From contig DXBT01000002.1 of the NCBI GenBank assembly GCA_019116365.1, positions 1 to 13,903 of the forward strand: a DNA stretch of 13,903 nt, read 5' to 3'. The notes beneath the pieces were generated by a model. That model made no database searches, was not told where the DNA came from, and worked only from the letters and a program-made list of their open reading frames with translations. Within the stretch, counting starts at the first letter, position 1. The number at the start of each line of letters is the position of its first letter. This stretch comes from Barnesiella merdipullorum. Its GTDB lineage: Bacteria; Bacteroidota; Bacteroidia; Bacteroidales; Barnesiellaceae. The position numbers and the translations under genes are program-made. Below are positions 6,890 through 13,874 of the stretch, one piece after another.

Positions 6890-8212
6890 TTATCTGCGTT
6901 TGAGTCCTTTCATCATGGCGCCCTTGTTTTGTGTGACCATGCGCATCATCTTGCGCGTCTGGTCAAACTGCTTGACGAGTCGGTTGACCTCTTGTATCGA
7001 GGTGCCGCTACCGGCGGCGATGCGTTGTCGGCGGCTGCCGTTGAGCAGTTCGGGGTTGGTTCGCTCCTTGGGAGTCATCGAGTAGATGATGGCTTCGATG
7101 CTCTTGAAGGCATTGTCGTCAATATCCATGTCTTTGATGGCTTTGCCCACACCCGGAATCATCGAGGCCAGGTCTTTGAGGTTACCCATCTTCTTGATTT
7201 GTTGTATCTGACTGAGGAAGTCGTTGAAGTCGAACTGGTTCTTGGCAATCTTCTTTTGCAGGCGTTTGGCCTCCTCTTCGTCGTATTGCTCTTGGGCCCG
7301 CTCGACGAGCGAAACGATATCGCCCATACCCAGAATGCGGTCGGCCATACGGGCGGGGTGGAAGTAGTCGATGGCCTCGAGTTTCTCGCCGGTACCGATA
7401 AACTTGATGGGCTTATCGACCACCGTGCGGATGGAGAGGGCGGCACCACCGCGGGTATCACCATCGAGTTTGGTGAGTACCACGCCATTGAAGTCGAGCC
7501 GGTCGTTGAACTCCTTGGCCGTGTTGACAGCATCCTGACCGGTCATGGCATCGACTACAAACAGAATCTCGGTGGGGTTTATCTTCTTTTTGATAGCCTC
7601 GATTTCGTTCATCATCTGCTCGTCGATGGCCAACCGGCCGGCGGTATCGACGATGACCAGATCGAGGTGGTTCTCCTTGGCATATTTCACGGCGTTGGCG
7701 GCGATGCTTACGGCATCCTTGCTGTCGGGTTCGGTATAGACCGGTACCTCGATTTGCTCGCCCAGCACCTTCAACTGTTCGATGGCGGCGGGACGATACA
7801 CGTCGCAGGCTACGAGCAGCGGACGTTTGGCCTTTTTCGATTTCAACATCTTGGCCAACTTGGCCGAGAAGGTGGTTTTACCCGAACCTTGCAAACCCGA
7901 CATGAGGATGATCGACGGGTTTTGCGACAGGTTGATGTCGGTCGTCTGGCCTCCCATCAGGGTAGCCAGTTCGTCGTGCACGATCTTCACCATCAACTGT
8001 CCCGGCTTCACGGCGGTGAGCACATTCTGTCCCAAGGCCTTGGCCTTTACCGTGTCGGTAAATTGCTTGGCGACTTTGTAGTTGACATCGGCATCGAGCA
8101 GGGCACGGCGCACATCTTTCAGTGTCTCGGCCACGTTGATTTCGGTGATTTTGCCTTCACCTTTCAATATTTTAAAAGACCGTTCCAGTCTTTCACTAAG
8201 GTTTTCAAACAT
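6890..8212 (-). CDS. ffh: Signal recognition particle protein Ffh (SRP54 GTPase)
   Basis: Ffh binds 4.5S RNA and nascent signal sequences and docks with FtsY to deliver membrane proteins to the Sec translocon. The 440-residue product shows the N-G-M order: an N-terminal helical bundle (MFENLSERLERSF), P-loop GLQGSGKTT (106-114), DVYRPAA (136-142), DTAGR (188-192), TKLDGD (246-251) and GTGEK. The Met-rich M domain near the C-terminus carries NGSRRQRIAAGSG, the RNA-binding signature, and ends in MMRMVTQNKGAMMKGLKRR. Length is usual (about 450). The ATG at 8212 has a promoter 44-51 bases upstream. It leads the probable ffh-folD-CapA transcript, separated from folD by the 20-bp hairpin. Confidence 0.98.
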   Translation of the reverse strand: MFENLSERLERSFKILKGEGKITEINVAETLKDVRRALLDADVNYKVAKQFTDTVKAKALGQNVLTAVKPGQLMVKIVHDELATLMGGQTTDINLSQNPSIILMSGLQGSGKTTFSAKLAKMLKSKKAKRPLLVACDVYRPAAIEQLKVLGEQIEVPVYTEPDSKDAVSIAANAVKYAKENHLDLVIVDTAGRLAIDEQMMNEIEAIKKKINPTEILFVVDAMTGQDAVNTAKEFNDRLDFNGVVLTKLDGDTRGGAALSIRTVVDKPIKFIGTGEKLEAIDYFHPARMADRILGMGDIVSLVERAQEQYDEEEAKRLQKKIAKNQFDFNDFLSQIQQIKKMGNLKDLASMIPGVGKAIKDMDIDDNAFKSIEAIIYSMTPKERTNPELLNGSRRQRIAAGSGTSIQEVNRLVKQFDQTRKMMRMVTQNKGAMMKGLKRR

Positions 8213-8255
8213 AGTTTTTAGAACAAAATTATTTATACTGATGGATAAATCGGTG

Positions 8256-8263
8256 CAAAATTA
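8256..8263 (-). promoter_or_regulatory. Bacteroidetes -7 box for ffh
   Basis: The minus strand reads TAATTTTGC, matching TAnnTTTGC, and predicts a leader of roughly 35-40 bases. A second copy of TAATTTTG at 8224-8231 is too close to the ATG (12 bases) to be the main promoter. The -33 element is not convincing. Confidence 0.5.
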
Positions 8264-8367
8264 CTCAAAATCGGCGGAATATGCGAATAAAAACCAAAGA
8301 ATAAATATTATAAATAATGTATATATAGGTGCGCTTCAACTCTTTGTCGAGGCTCGCCATTTGAGGG

Positions 8368-9690
8368 TTATATCTTCTTGTTTCTCCAGTTTGCCTTTTT
8401 GAAGAAGAGTATCGAGAGCAGCAGTTTGAACCCCCAATAGATATACTCGACGGTCCAGCAGAGCGAGATATCCACGCGTTGCCGCACGATGATTACATAG
8501 ATGGCCAAAGTGTAGAAGACAATAGTGACCATCTCGATGAGGAAGGCCATTCGGGTGTCGCCCGTGCCCGATACCGACTGGAACAGGAGGTTACCCGGCA
8601 GAGCTAGCAGGTAGTAGGCCGACATGACATAGACCGAAGCCGTGCAGTTGGCAATGAGTGCGCTGTCGTTGGTGTAGATGAGCAGAATCCATTGTGGAAA
8701 CAGGCACAGCAGGATAATGAGCGGCAGCACAATAGCGTAGCACATCTTGATGATGCGTCGCACGATGGGTATCACATCGTCGGCTCGGTGAGCCCCCATG
8801 GCATTGCTCACGAGGGTGCAGGCGGTGGCACCAAAGGCATTGACGGGCATGAACAACAGGGTAGAGGTGCTGCGTATGATGTTCGAGATGGCCAGGGGCA
8901 ACTCTCCCAAATGTTCCACGGCTACAAAGAAGAGAAACCAGGTGCCTATGGTGAGGAAGTAGAGTATCATGCTCCACACCGACACGTTGAGTATCTCGCG
9001 GATGAGGCCGAGCCCTTGGAATCCGAATCGGGAGAGCTGGTATCGCTCCCGGTCGATGCAGAAGAGGGTATAGAGTATGAAGTGCAGAGCTGCCGAGGCT
9101 TCGGCCAGGACCGAGCCCAATGCGGCGCCGGCGATACCCATTTGCGGGGCGCCAAAGTTGCCGAATACGAAGATGTAGTTGAATACCACGTTGGCCACGG
9201 TCATGATGATGGCATTGACCATGAGCACGCGGGTGCGGGTTATCGCCACGAAGAAGGCGCGGAACATGACCCCTATCGAGGTGAACAGCAGACCGAAGAT
9301 GCGGTACTCCATGTAATCTTCGCCGGCCTGGCATACGGCCGGTGACGAGATGAGCAGTTTGAGTAGCTGCGGGGTCCATACCAGTGAAGCCAGTACGAGT
9401 AGTATCGAGAAGAGTACCAGAAATAGGGTACCCTGGTTCATGATCGGCCCCAAAGCGCGATATTTTCCCTCGCCGTTTCGCCTGGCCATGAGTATCTGAG
9501 CCCCCGTGCTGAAGCCGAAAGTGACCATATAGAAGGCCAGGTAGAGCACGCCGGCCAGGGCCGAGGCTCCCAGCTCCACCTGCCCCACGCGGCCCATGAA
9601 GGCGGTGTCGGTGATGTTGATGAGGTTCTGTACAAAGAGGCTGACGAGAATGGGCAGTGCGATGCCCCAAATATCTTTACGACTGTACAT
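8368..9690 (-). CDS. MATE-family efflux transporter
   Basis: An inner-membrane Na+- or H+-driven exporter of the MATE (MatE) family. The 440-residue product has about 12 hydrophobic segments in two halves. The N-terminal block PILVSLFVQNLINITDTAF followed by MGRVG and LGASALAG matches MATE helix 1-2. The second half has the corresponding VSGTGDTRMAF stretch. It resembles the DinF-like branch more than NorM by feel, so the substrate (drugs, metabolites) cannot be named. The start at 9690 gives MYSRKDIWGIALPIL, a typical beginning. It lies 87 bases after panD on the same strand, with a GU-containing hairpin but no T-run and no TAnnTTTG box between, so it may be an extension of the pan operon. 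No clear terminator follows it before the ffh promoter. Confidence 0.93.
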   Translation of the reverse strand: MYSRKDIWGIALPILVSLFVQNLINITDTAFMGRVGQVELGASALAGVLYLAFYMVTFGFSTGAQILMARRNGEGKYRALGPIMNQGTLFLVLFSILLVLASLVWTPQLLKLLISSPAVCQAGEDYMEYRIFGLLFTSIGVMFRAFFVAITRTRVLMVNAIIMTVANVVFNYIFVFGNFGAPQMGIAGAALGSVLAEASAALHFILYTLFCIDRERYQLSRFGFQGLGLIREILNVSVWSMILYFLTIGTWFLFFVAVEHLGELPLAISNIIRSTSTLLFMPVNAFGATACTLVSNAMGAHRADDVIPIVRRIIKMCYAIVLPLIILLCLFPQWILLIYTNDSALIANCTASVYVMSAYYLLALPGNLLFQSVSGTGDTRMAFLIEMVTIVFYTLAIYVIIVRQRVDISLCWTVEYIYWGFKLLLSILFFKKANWRNKKI

Positions 9691-9726
9691 CTGGTTGGGT
9701 TGGATGGAAAGGTTCAGTTATATAGC

Positions 9727-9762
9727 GAAAATGCCCACTCGACAATTCGGGCAGGCATTCTC
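9727..9762 (-). other. Hairpin between panD and the MATE gene
   Basis: On the minus strand GAGAATGCC (9762-9754) pairs with GGCATTTTC (9735-9727), nine pairs with one G-U, and an 18-base loop. No T-run follows, so it is not a convincing terminator. It could adjust expression between panD and the transporter gene. Confidence 0.4.
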
Positions 9763-9777
9763 AAATAGTGAGTTCGG

Positions 9778-10128
9778 TTATATCAGTTTGTTGGTCGCGG
9801 TGTCGGGGAAGACAACAGCCGGGGTAAAGTTGCGAGCCTCCTCGGGAGTCATCAAGGCATAGGCCATGATAATGACGATATCGCCGGGTTGTACCTTGCG
9901 GGCTGCGGCACCGTTGAGGCATACCACACCCGACCCTCGTTCGCCCTTGATGACATAGGTTTCAAATCGTTCGCCATTGTTGTTGTTCACGATCGATACT
10001 TTCTCATTGGCGATAATATTTGCCGCGTCCATCAGATCTTCGTCGATGGTGATGCTGCCGATGTAATTCAAATCGGCTTGAGTGACGGTAACTCTGTGAA
10101 TTTTTGATTTTACAACCTCTATAAACAT
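9778..10128 (-). CDS. panD: Aspartate 1-decarboxylase (pyruvoyl proenzyme)
   Basis: PanD decarboxylates L-aspartate to beta-alanine, the partner of pantoate in pantothenate synthesis. The 116-residue proenzyme shows KIHRVTVTQADLNYIGSIT, with the self-cleavage site Gly24-Ser25; Ser25 becomes the pyruvoyl group. The later LNGAAARKVQPGDIVIIM block (Gly-Asp turn) is also standard. Length matches the family (116-130). The start (MFIEVVKSKIHR) is the usual one. It lies 12 bases after the panC stop, so the two are co-transcribed. Many bacteria need PanZ for maturation; none is visible here, which is normal outside Enterobacteria. Confidence 0.97.
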   Translation of the reverse strand: MFIEVVKSKIHRVTVTQADLNYIGSITIDEDLMDAANIIANEKVSIVNNNNGERFETYVIKGERGSGVVCLNGAAARKVQPGDIVIIMAYALMTPEEARNFTPAVVFPDTATNKLI

Positions 10129-10140
10129 GGTTTTATTGTG

Positions 10141-10995
10141 TTATTTTTCGGGACGTCGATAAGCGATGTTGTCGATCAGTCTCACCTCACCGTCATACAC
10201 CGTGATGCAGCCCACGATATAGTCCGAGTCGTTCCAGTTGGCAACAGGTTGCAACGTGTTTCCATCGACAATCTCGTAGTATTCTACGCGCATTTCGGGG
10301 ATAGCGTTGAGCGTGGCGACCACTTCATCGATAGTCTCTTTCACCGAATGATCGGCTGCAAAGGTACGACTTTTAAACAAAGTCTCGGCTATTTTGGGCG
10401 CATTTCTTCGTTGCGATTCGGTGAGTCGGGTGTTGCGGCTGCTCAGAGCAAGGCCGTCGGGTTCGCGCACGATGGGCACGGCCACGATATTGAACGTGTA
10501 GCCCAGTTGGGCAGCCATGGCCCGGATGACGGCGATCTGCTGGAAATCTTTTTCACCGAAGTAGGCATTGTCGGGGCGCACGATGTCGAAGAGTTTGCTC
10601 ACGATTTGAGCTACTCCGTTAAAGTGTCCCGGGCGATATTTCCCCTCCATCACCTCTGCTACCGGACCCAGATTGAATACCCGGGTATCTTCGGTCGGAT
10701 ACATCTCTTCGACCGAGGGGGCAAAGGCATAGCTGCAGTTGACCGACTCGAGCAGGGCGCAGTCCTTGTCGAGGGTGCGGGGGTAGAGCCGCAAGTCGTT
10801 TTTATCGTTGAATTGGGTAGGGTTGACAAATATACTCACCACCGTTACGTCGTTGTTGGCGACACTGGTCTTTACCAGTTGCAAATGTCCGTTGTGCAAG
10901 GCTCCCATTGTCGGTACAAGTCCTATCGTTTTACCGGCATTCCTGTCCGAATCGAGCTGTTGGCGCAATTCGGCGATTGTTGTGAATACTTTCAT
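10141..10995 (-). CDS. panC: Pantothenate synthetase (pantoate-beta-alanine ligase)
   Basis: PanC joins D-pantoate and beta-alanine using ATP, via a pantoyl-adenylate. The 284-residue product is full length. Seen: PTMGALHNGH (28-37), the HIGH-type nucleotide motif, IFVNPTQF (55-62), FGEKDFQQ (146-153) and REPDGLALSSRN (177-188, with the KMSKS-like role). It lies upstream of panD, so two successive steps sit together; panB is not in the window. The promoter is not certain: the minus strand has TTCTTTTGC at 11029-11021, one base off the -7 consensus, about 27 bases before the ATG. The gene is divergent from the glgA-like gene with 217 bases between. Confidence 0.98.
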   Translation of the reverse strand: MKVFTTIAELRQQLDSDRNAGKTIGLVPTMGALHNGHLQLVKTSVANNDVTVVSIFVNPTQFNDKNDLRLYPRTLDKDCALLESVNCSYAFAPSVEEMYPTEDTRVFNLGPVAEVMEGKYRPGHFNGVAQIVSKLFDIVRPDNAYFGEKDFQQIAVIRAMAAQLGYTFNIVAVPIVREPDGLALSSRNTRLTESQRRNAPKIAETLFKSRTFAADHSVKETIDEVVATLNAIPEMRVEYYEIVDGNTLQPVANWNDSDYIVGCITVYDGEVRLIDNIAYRRPEK

Positions 10996-11177
10996 AATTG
11001 AACTTTGGTTAAAAAATCGTGCAAAAGAAACAAATAAAACCCAATTGACGAAATAAAGCCTGCTTTTTTCTGGATTGTAACCTCAAATATTTCGCATTGA
11101 GGGGAAAATATGAGAAGTCTGGCGATTTTTTGTTGTTAATACTTCTAATAATTCGAGGATTCAGCCGTTTTTTTTTA

Positions 11178-11185
11178 TATCTTTG
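11178..11185 (+). promoter_or_regulatory. Bacteroidetes -7 box for the glgA-like/DUF4270 operon
   Basis: TATCTTTGC matches TAnnTTTGC and is preceded by a run of T. It is 27 bases upstream of the ATG at 11213. No clear -33 element is seen near 11155-11158. Confidence 0.6.
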
Positions 11186-11212
11186 CAAAACTAATCGAGT
11201 TTAAAGAGTAGA

Positions 11213-12028
11213 ATGAAAGAAGCCAAAGTTCTATTTATCGCCCAAGAGATTACCCCGTATTTACCGGAGTCGGAGATTGCCCATATCTGTCGCTATTTGC
11301 CGCAGGGCATCCAGGATAAGGGGCATGAAATACGCACGTTTATGCCCAAGTATGGCTCTATTAACGAGCGTCGTAACCAATTGCACGAAGTCATTCGGCT
11401 GTCGGGTATGAATTTGATTATCGACGATACCGACCATCCGCTTATCATCAAGGTTGCTTCGATTCAATCGGCTCGGATGCAAGTCTATTTTATCGATAAC
11501 GACGACTATTTTCAGCGTAGTGCCGATGGGGTAGCCGAGGAGGCCATGCGTCCCGATAACGACGAACGCAGCATATTCTTTGTGCGCGGTGTGATGGAGA
11601 CGGTAAAAAAACTGCGGTGGACGCCCGACATTATCCACTGTCATGGCTGGATTACGGCGTTGGCTCCTCTCTATATCAAGAAGAGTTATGCCGAGGATCC
11701 TTCGTTCAGAGATGCCAAGGTGATTTACTCGCTGTATGACAACGATTTTAAAACTCCGTTCGACCCGCGATTTGCCGAGAAACTGAAACTCGAGGGTATT
11801 CAAGACAGCGACCTTCCCTTTGCTGTGGGCGATGAGGTCGATCCCGTCACGCTCAACAAGCTGGCTGTGCAGTATTGCGATGGTGTGATACAGGGAAGTC
11901 AAAATATCAACTCTCAAATTACCGATTACGTCAAGCAGCTGAATGTCCCATTCTTGGAATATCAGGACCCCGAAAATTATATTGAAGCCTATAACGACTT
12001 TTATGGTAAAATTGTAGGGAACGAATAA
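11213..12028 (+). CDS. Half-length GT5-type glycogen/starch synthase catalytic-domain protein
   Basis: Resembles only the N-terminal Rossmann half (starch synthase catalytic domain) of GT5 glycogen synthases. The product has 271 residues against about 480 for a complete enzyme. Seen: MKEAKVLFIAQEITPYLPE, RTFMPKYGSI (41-50), and DIIHCHGWITALAPLYIKK (about 139-157), which corresponds to the HxHDWHTALxPLY block of GlgA. Oddities: the KTGGLGD glucan/ADP loop is replaced by PESEIAH (18-24), the block corresponding to THN is LYDND, and the whole ADP-glucose-binding C-terminal half is absent. The ORF closes cleanly and codes for GT5-like sequence to about residue 250, so it is not a recent truncation. 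It heads a two-gene unit with the DUF4270 lipoprotein, 20 bases downstream. An enzyme activity is doubtful; annotation as glgA would mislead. Confidence 0.85.
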   Translation: MKEAKVLFIAQEITPYLPESEIAHICRYLPQGIQDKGHEIRTFMPKYGSINERRNQLHEVIRLSGMNLIIDDTDHPLIIKVASIQSARMQVYFIDNDDYFQRSADGVAEEAMRPDNDERSIFFVRGVMETVKKLRWTPDIIHCHGWITALAPLYIKKSYAEDPSFRDAKVIYSLYDNDFKTPFDPRFAEKLKLEGIQDSDLPFAVGDEVDPVTLNKLAVQYCDGVIQGSQNINSQITDYVKQLNVPFLEYQDPENYIEAYNDFYGKIVGNE

Positions 12029-12048
12029 CATCAGTTACTAAATAGGAA

Positions 12049-13473
12049 ATGAAAGTTTTGAAATTTTTGCCGATAGCTTTCCTTTTGGCTTTAGGCATCT
12101 CTTCGTGTGGCGACGAAAACAGCCTGATAGGCTCGTCGATAGTCGATACGGATCTTGAAATCGTGGAGGACTCTTCCTTTCAACGCATGATAACCGCCGA
12201 GTCTATACCCAACGATAGTGTCGTAGGTCGCACGATAACCCAGTTGATCGGTCGCATTTCGATTCCCGGATATGGAAAACTGGAGACCGATTTTCTCACC
12301 CAGTTCATGCCGGCATCGACGTTCGATACCACAGGTGTCGATAGACTCGACTCGCTGGTGCTCTACCTGAACTATAATGCCGATTCGTTTACGGGCGACT
12401 CGTTGGCTCCCATGCAGTTGAGTGTCTATCCGCTTGAGCAGCAACTCAAATCGCCTGTGTATAGCAGTATAAATCCGGCCGACTATTACAACGCTCAGAG
12501 CGAACCTATCGCCTTGAAGAGCTACAACGCCTCGTTTCTGGGGTTGCCCGATTCGTTGGTGAAGTTGGGGTATAAAACCATACGGGCGAAGTTGCCCGAT
12601 GCGATGGCCGAACAACTCTTCCAGAAATACAAGACCGATCCGCTCGTCTTCTCTTCGCCCAGCCGGTTTACCCAATACTTCCCGGGCCTCTATGTGAAGA
12701 CCTCCTATGGAAGCGGTTGCGTAGTGAATGTGCAGAACTCGGTGATAAATCTGCATTATACCAAAACCACAGTCGTCAACGATAAAGATTCTACTTATGC
12801 CGCCATGCAAACTCTCATGGCAGTGACCCCCGAAATAACAACCGGCAACCACATAAAATTCGAAATCGATCCTTCGGTACAGAGTAATATTGCTGCCGGT
12901 AAGGTCTATTTGATAGCTCCGGCGGGACTGAATGTCTTGTTGCACTTCCCTACACGCGAAATCGTGAGAAGTTTCGAGGAGTCGGTGGGAGCCGAGGGCT
13001 TGACTGTCCAGGGGCTTATCAACTCGCTCATCCTTACGGTGCCGTTGAAAGAACTGGTTTCGAACAAGTATAACCTGCAGCCGCCGCAATTCCTGCTCTT
13101 TGTACGCAAAAGCGAGCTTCAGTCATTCTTTGAGAAAAAAGAGTTGGCCGATAACGTGAGGTCGTTTTATGCCGAGTACAACAGCGATACACGCACCTAT
13201 AGCTTTACAGGGTTACGCACTTTCCTGAACGATGTCATTGAGAAGAAACGTCAGGGTATCGAGATAACCGATGCCGATGAAGAGATTGTGCTTGTGCCCG
13301 TATCGGTGTATAGCGAGACGGTATCGGCAGGTAGCAGTTATTACTACTATTCCTATAACGAGCAAGAGGTGGTTACCGATATCGTGCCCTATATTGCAGC
13401 ACCTTCGTTTGCCGAAATTGATATGGATAATATTAAATTGCAGTTGACATACAGCCGCCAGAAGGTGAAATAA
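12049..13473 (+). CDS. DUF4270 family lipoprotein
   Basis: A Bacteroidetes-specific family of unknown function. The 474-residue product begins with a lipoprotein signal: charged MK, a hydrophobic core, and lipobox GISSC with Cys20. The acidic run GDEN just after the Cys resembles Bacteroidetes surface-export signals. Family features seen: NSLIGSSIVD near the mature N-terminus, SIPNDSVVGRTI then GRISIPGYGKLETDFLTQFMP (about 53-85), and DSLVLYLNYN (about 100-109) followed by LSVYPL. The rest looks beta-rich, with no catalytic motif I recognise. The ATG at 12049 is preceded by AGGA at 12044-12047, close spacing but one of few Shine-Dalgarno-like sites here. It follows the half-GT5 gene by 20 bases and ends before a perfect terminator. 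Function unknown; likely outer-membrane, possibly surface-exposed. Confidence 0.85.
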   Translation: MKVLKFLPIAFLLALGISSCGDENSLIGSSIVDTDLEIVEDSSFQRMITAESIPNDSVVGRTITQLIGRISIPGYGKLETDFLTQFMPASTFDTTGVDRLDSLVLYLNYNADSFTGDSLAPMQLSVYPLEQQLKSPVYSSINPADYYNAQSEPIALKSYNASFLGLPDSLVKLGYKTIRAKLPDAMAEQLFQKYKTDPLVFSSPSRFTQYFPGLYVKTSYGSGCVVNVQNSVINLHYTKTTVVNDKDSTYAAMQTLMAVTPEITTGNHIKFEIDPSVQSNIAAGKVYLIAPAGLNVLLHFPTREIVRSFEESVGAEGLTVQGLINSLILTVPLKELVSNKYNLQPPQFLLFVRKSELQSFFEKKELADNVRSFYAEYNSDTRTYSFTGLRTFLNDVIEKKRQGIEITDADEEIVLVPVSVYSETVSAGSSYYYYSYNEQEVVTDIVPYIAAPSFAEIDMDNIKLQLTYSRQKVK

Positions 13474-13503
13474 TACTTCGACAGGCCAACGATAACACAG
13501 GAT

Positions 13504-13540
13504 AAAGCGGGGTAATTTTTTACCCCGCTTTCTTTTTTTT
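13504..13540 (+). terminator. Intrinsic terminator after the DUF4270 gene
   Basis: AAAGCGGGGTAA (13504-13515) pairs perfectly with TTACCCCGCTTT (13520-13531) across a TTTT loop, followed by C and eight T. It lies 30 bases past the stop and isolates the operon from the tRNA gene. Confidence 0.95.
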
Positions 13541-13606
13541 GTAGAGTGGGGATGATTGTCGCGAATAAAAAAATAGGCCGAAGCAATAAAAAAATAAGGG
13601 AAAGAG

Positions 13607-13637
13607 TTGGCGCGTTTTATCAAAAGTATTACCTTTG
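13607..13637 (+). promoter_or_regulatory. Bacteroidetes promoter for tRNA-Thr
   Basis: TTGG at 13607-13610 (-33), a 19-base spacer, and TACCTTTGC at 13630-13638 (-7). This is the best promoter in the window by both elements and spacing. The tRNA begins 10 bases after the -7 box. Confidence 0.75.
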
Positions 13638-13647
13638 CACCGCAATC

Positions 13648-13720
13648 GCCACAATAGCTCAGTCGGTAGAGCATTTCATTCGTAACGAAAAGGTCCCGGG
13701 TTCGAGTCCCGGTCGTGGCT
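13648..13720 (+). tRNA. tRNA-Thr (anticodon CGT)
   Basis: A 73-base cloverleaf can be drawn by hand. D stem GCTC/GAGC, anticodon loop TTCGTAA with anticodon CGT (reads ACG, Thr), and T arm CCGGG-TTCGAGT-CCCGG are clear. The acceptor stem GCCACAA/TCGTGGC has an A6-C67 mismatch, and the anticodon stem TTTCA/CGAAA has an A31-C39 mismatch at the loop end. The discriminator base is T and CCA is not encoded. It has its own promoter and terminator. Identity is clear from the anticodon; the mismatches are mild oddities. Confidence 0.95.
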
Positions 13721-13722
13721 CG

Positions 13723-13757
13723 AAAAGAGGTTCAATGCAAATTGAATCTCTTTTTTT
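13723..13757 (+). terminator. Intrinsic terminator after tRNA-Thr
   Basis: AGAGGTTCAAT (13726-13736) pairs with ATTGAATCTCT (13741-13751), 11 pairs with one G-U and loop GCAA, followed by a T-run to 13757. Upstream A residues extend the stem with the T-run. Confidence 0.9.
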
Positions 13758-13817
13758 GTTTGTATCTCCTTGCACTAGTGTCCGGAAAAAAATTCTCCGA
13801 CAATGTTTTAATTATTA

Positions 13818-13865
13818 AACATCAATAAGTTACAAACATCAGAAAATTTTTCGATTAGAACATCA
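13818..13865. repeat. Three AACATCA direct repeats upstream of the right-edge promoter
   Basis: AACATCA occurs at 13818-13824, 13835-13841 and 13859-13865, with start-to-start spacing of 17 and 24 bases. The third copy abuts the -7 box at 13867. They could be an operator, but with seven bases each in AT-rich DNA, chance is possible. Confidence 0.5.
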
Positions 13866-13866
13866 G

Positions 13867-13874
13867 TAACTTTG
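13867..13874 (+). promoter_or_regulatory. Bacteroidetes -7 box reading out of the window
   Basis: TAACTTTGC matches TAnnTTTGC. About 28 bases of transcribed leader are visible before the window ends, with no start codon or RNA gene recognised. It points to a plus-strand gene beyond the right edge. Confidence 0.55.

Noticed and set aside
6929..8221. Long open frame (430 codons) antisense to ffh
   Set aside because: Runs exactly against ffh, with low-complexity Gly/Val/Asp/His-rich composition typical of a shadow frame in GC-rich coding DNA.
13213..13674. 153-codon minus-strand frame over the DUF4270 3' end and terminator
   Set aside because: It overlaps a clear gene and a perfect plus-strand terminator. 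The translation resembles no family.
13546..13818. 90-codon plus-strand frame spanning the tRNA gene
   Set aside because: It reads through the tRNA promoter, the tRNA and its terminator, so coding is very unlikely.
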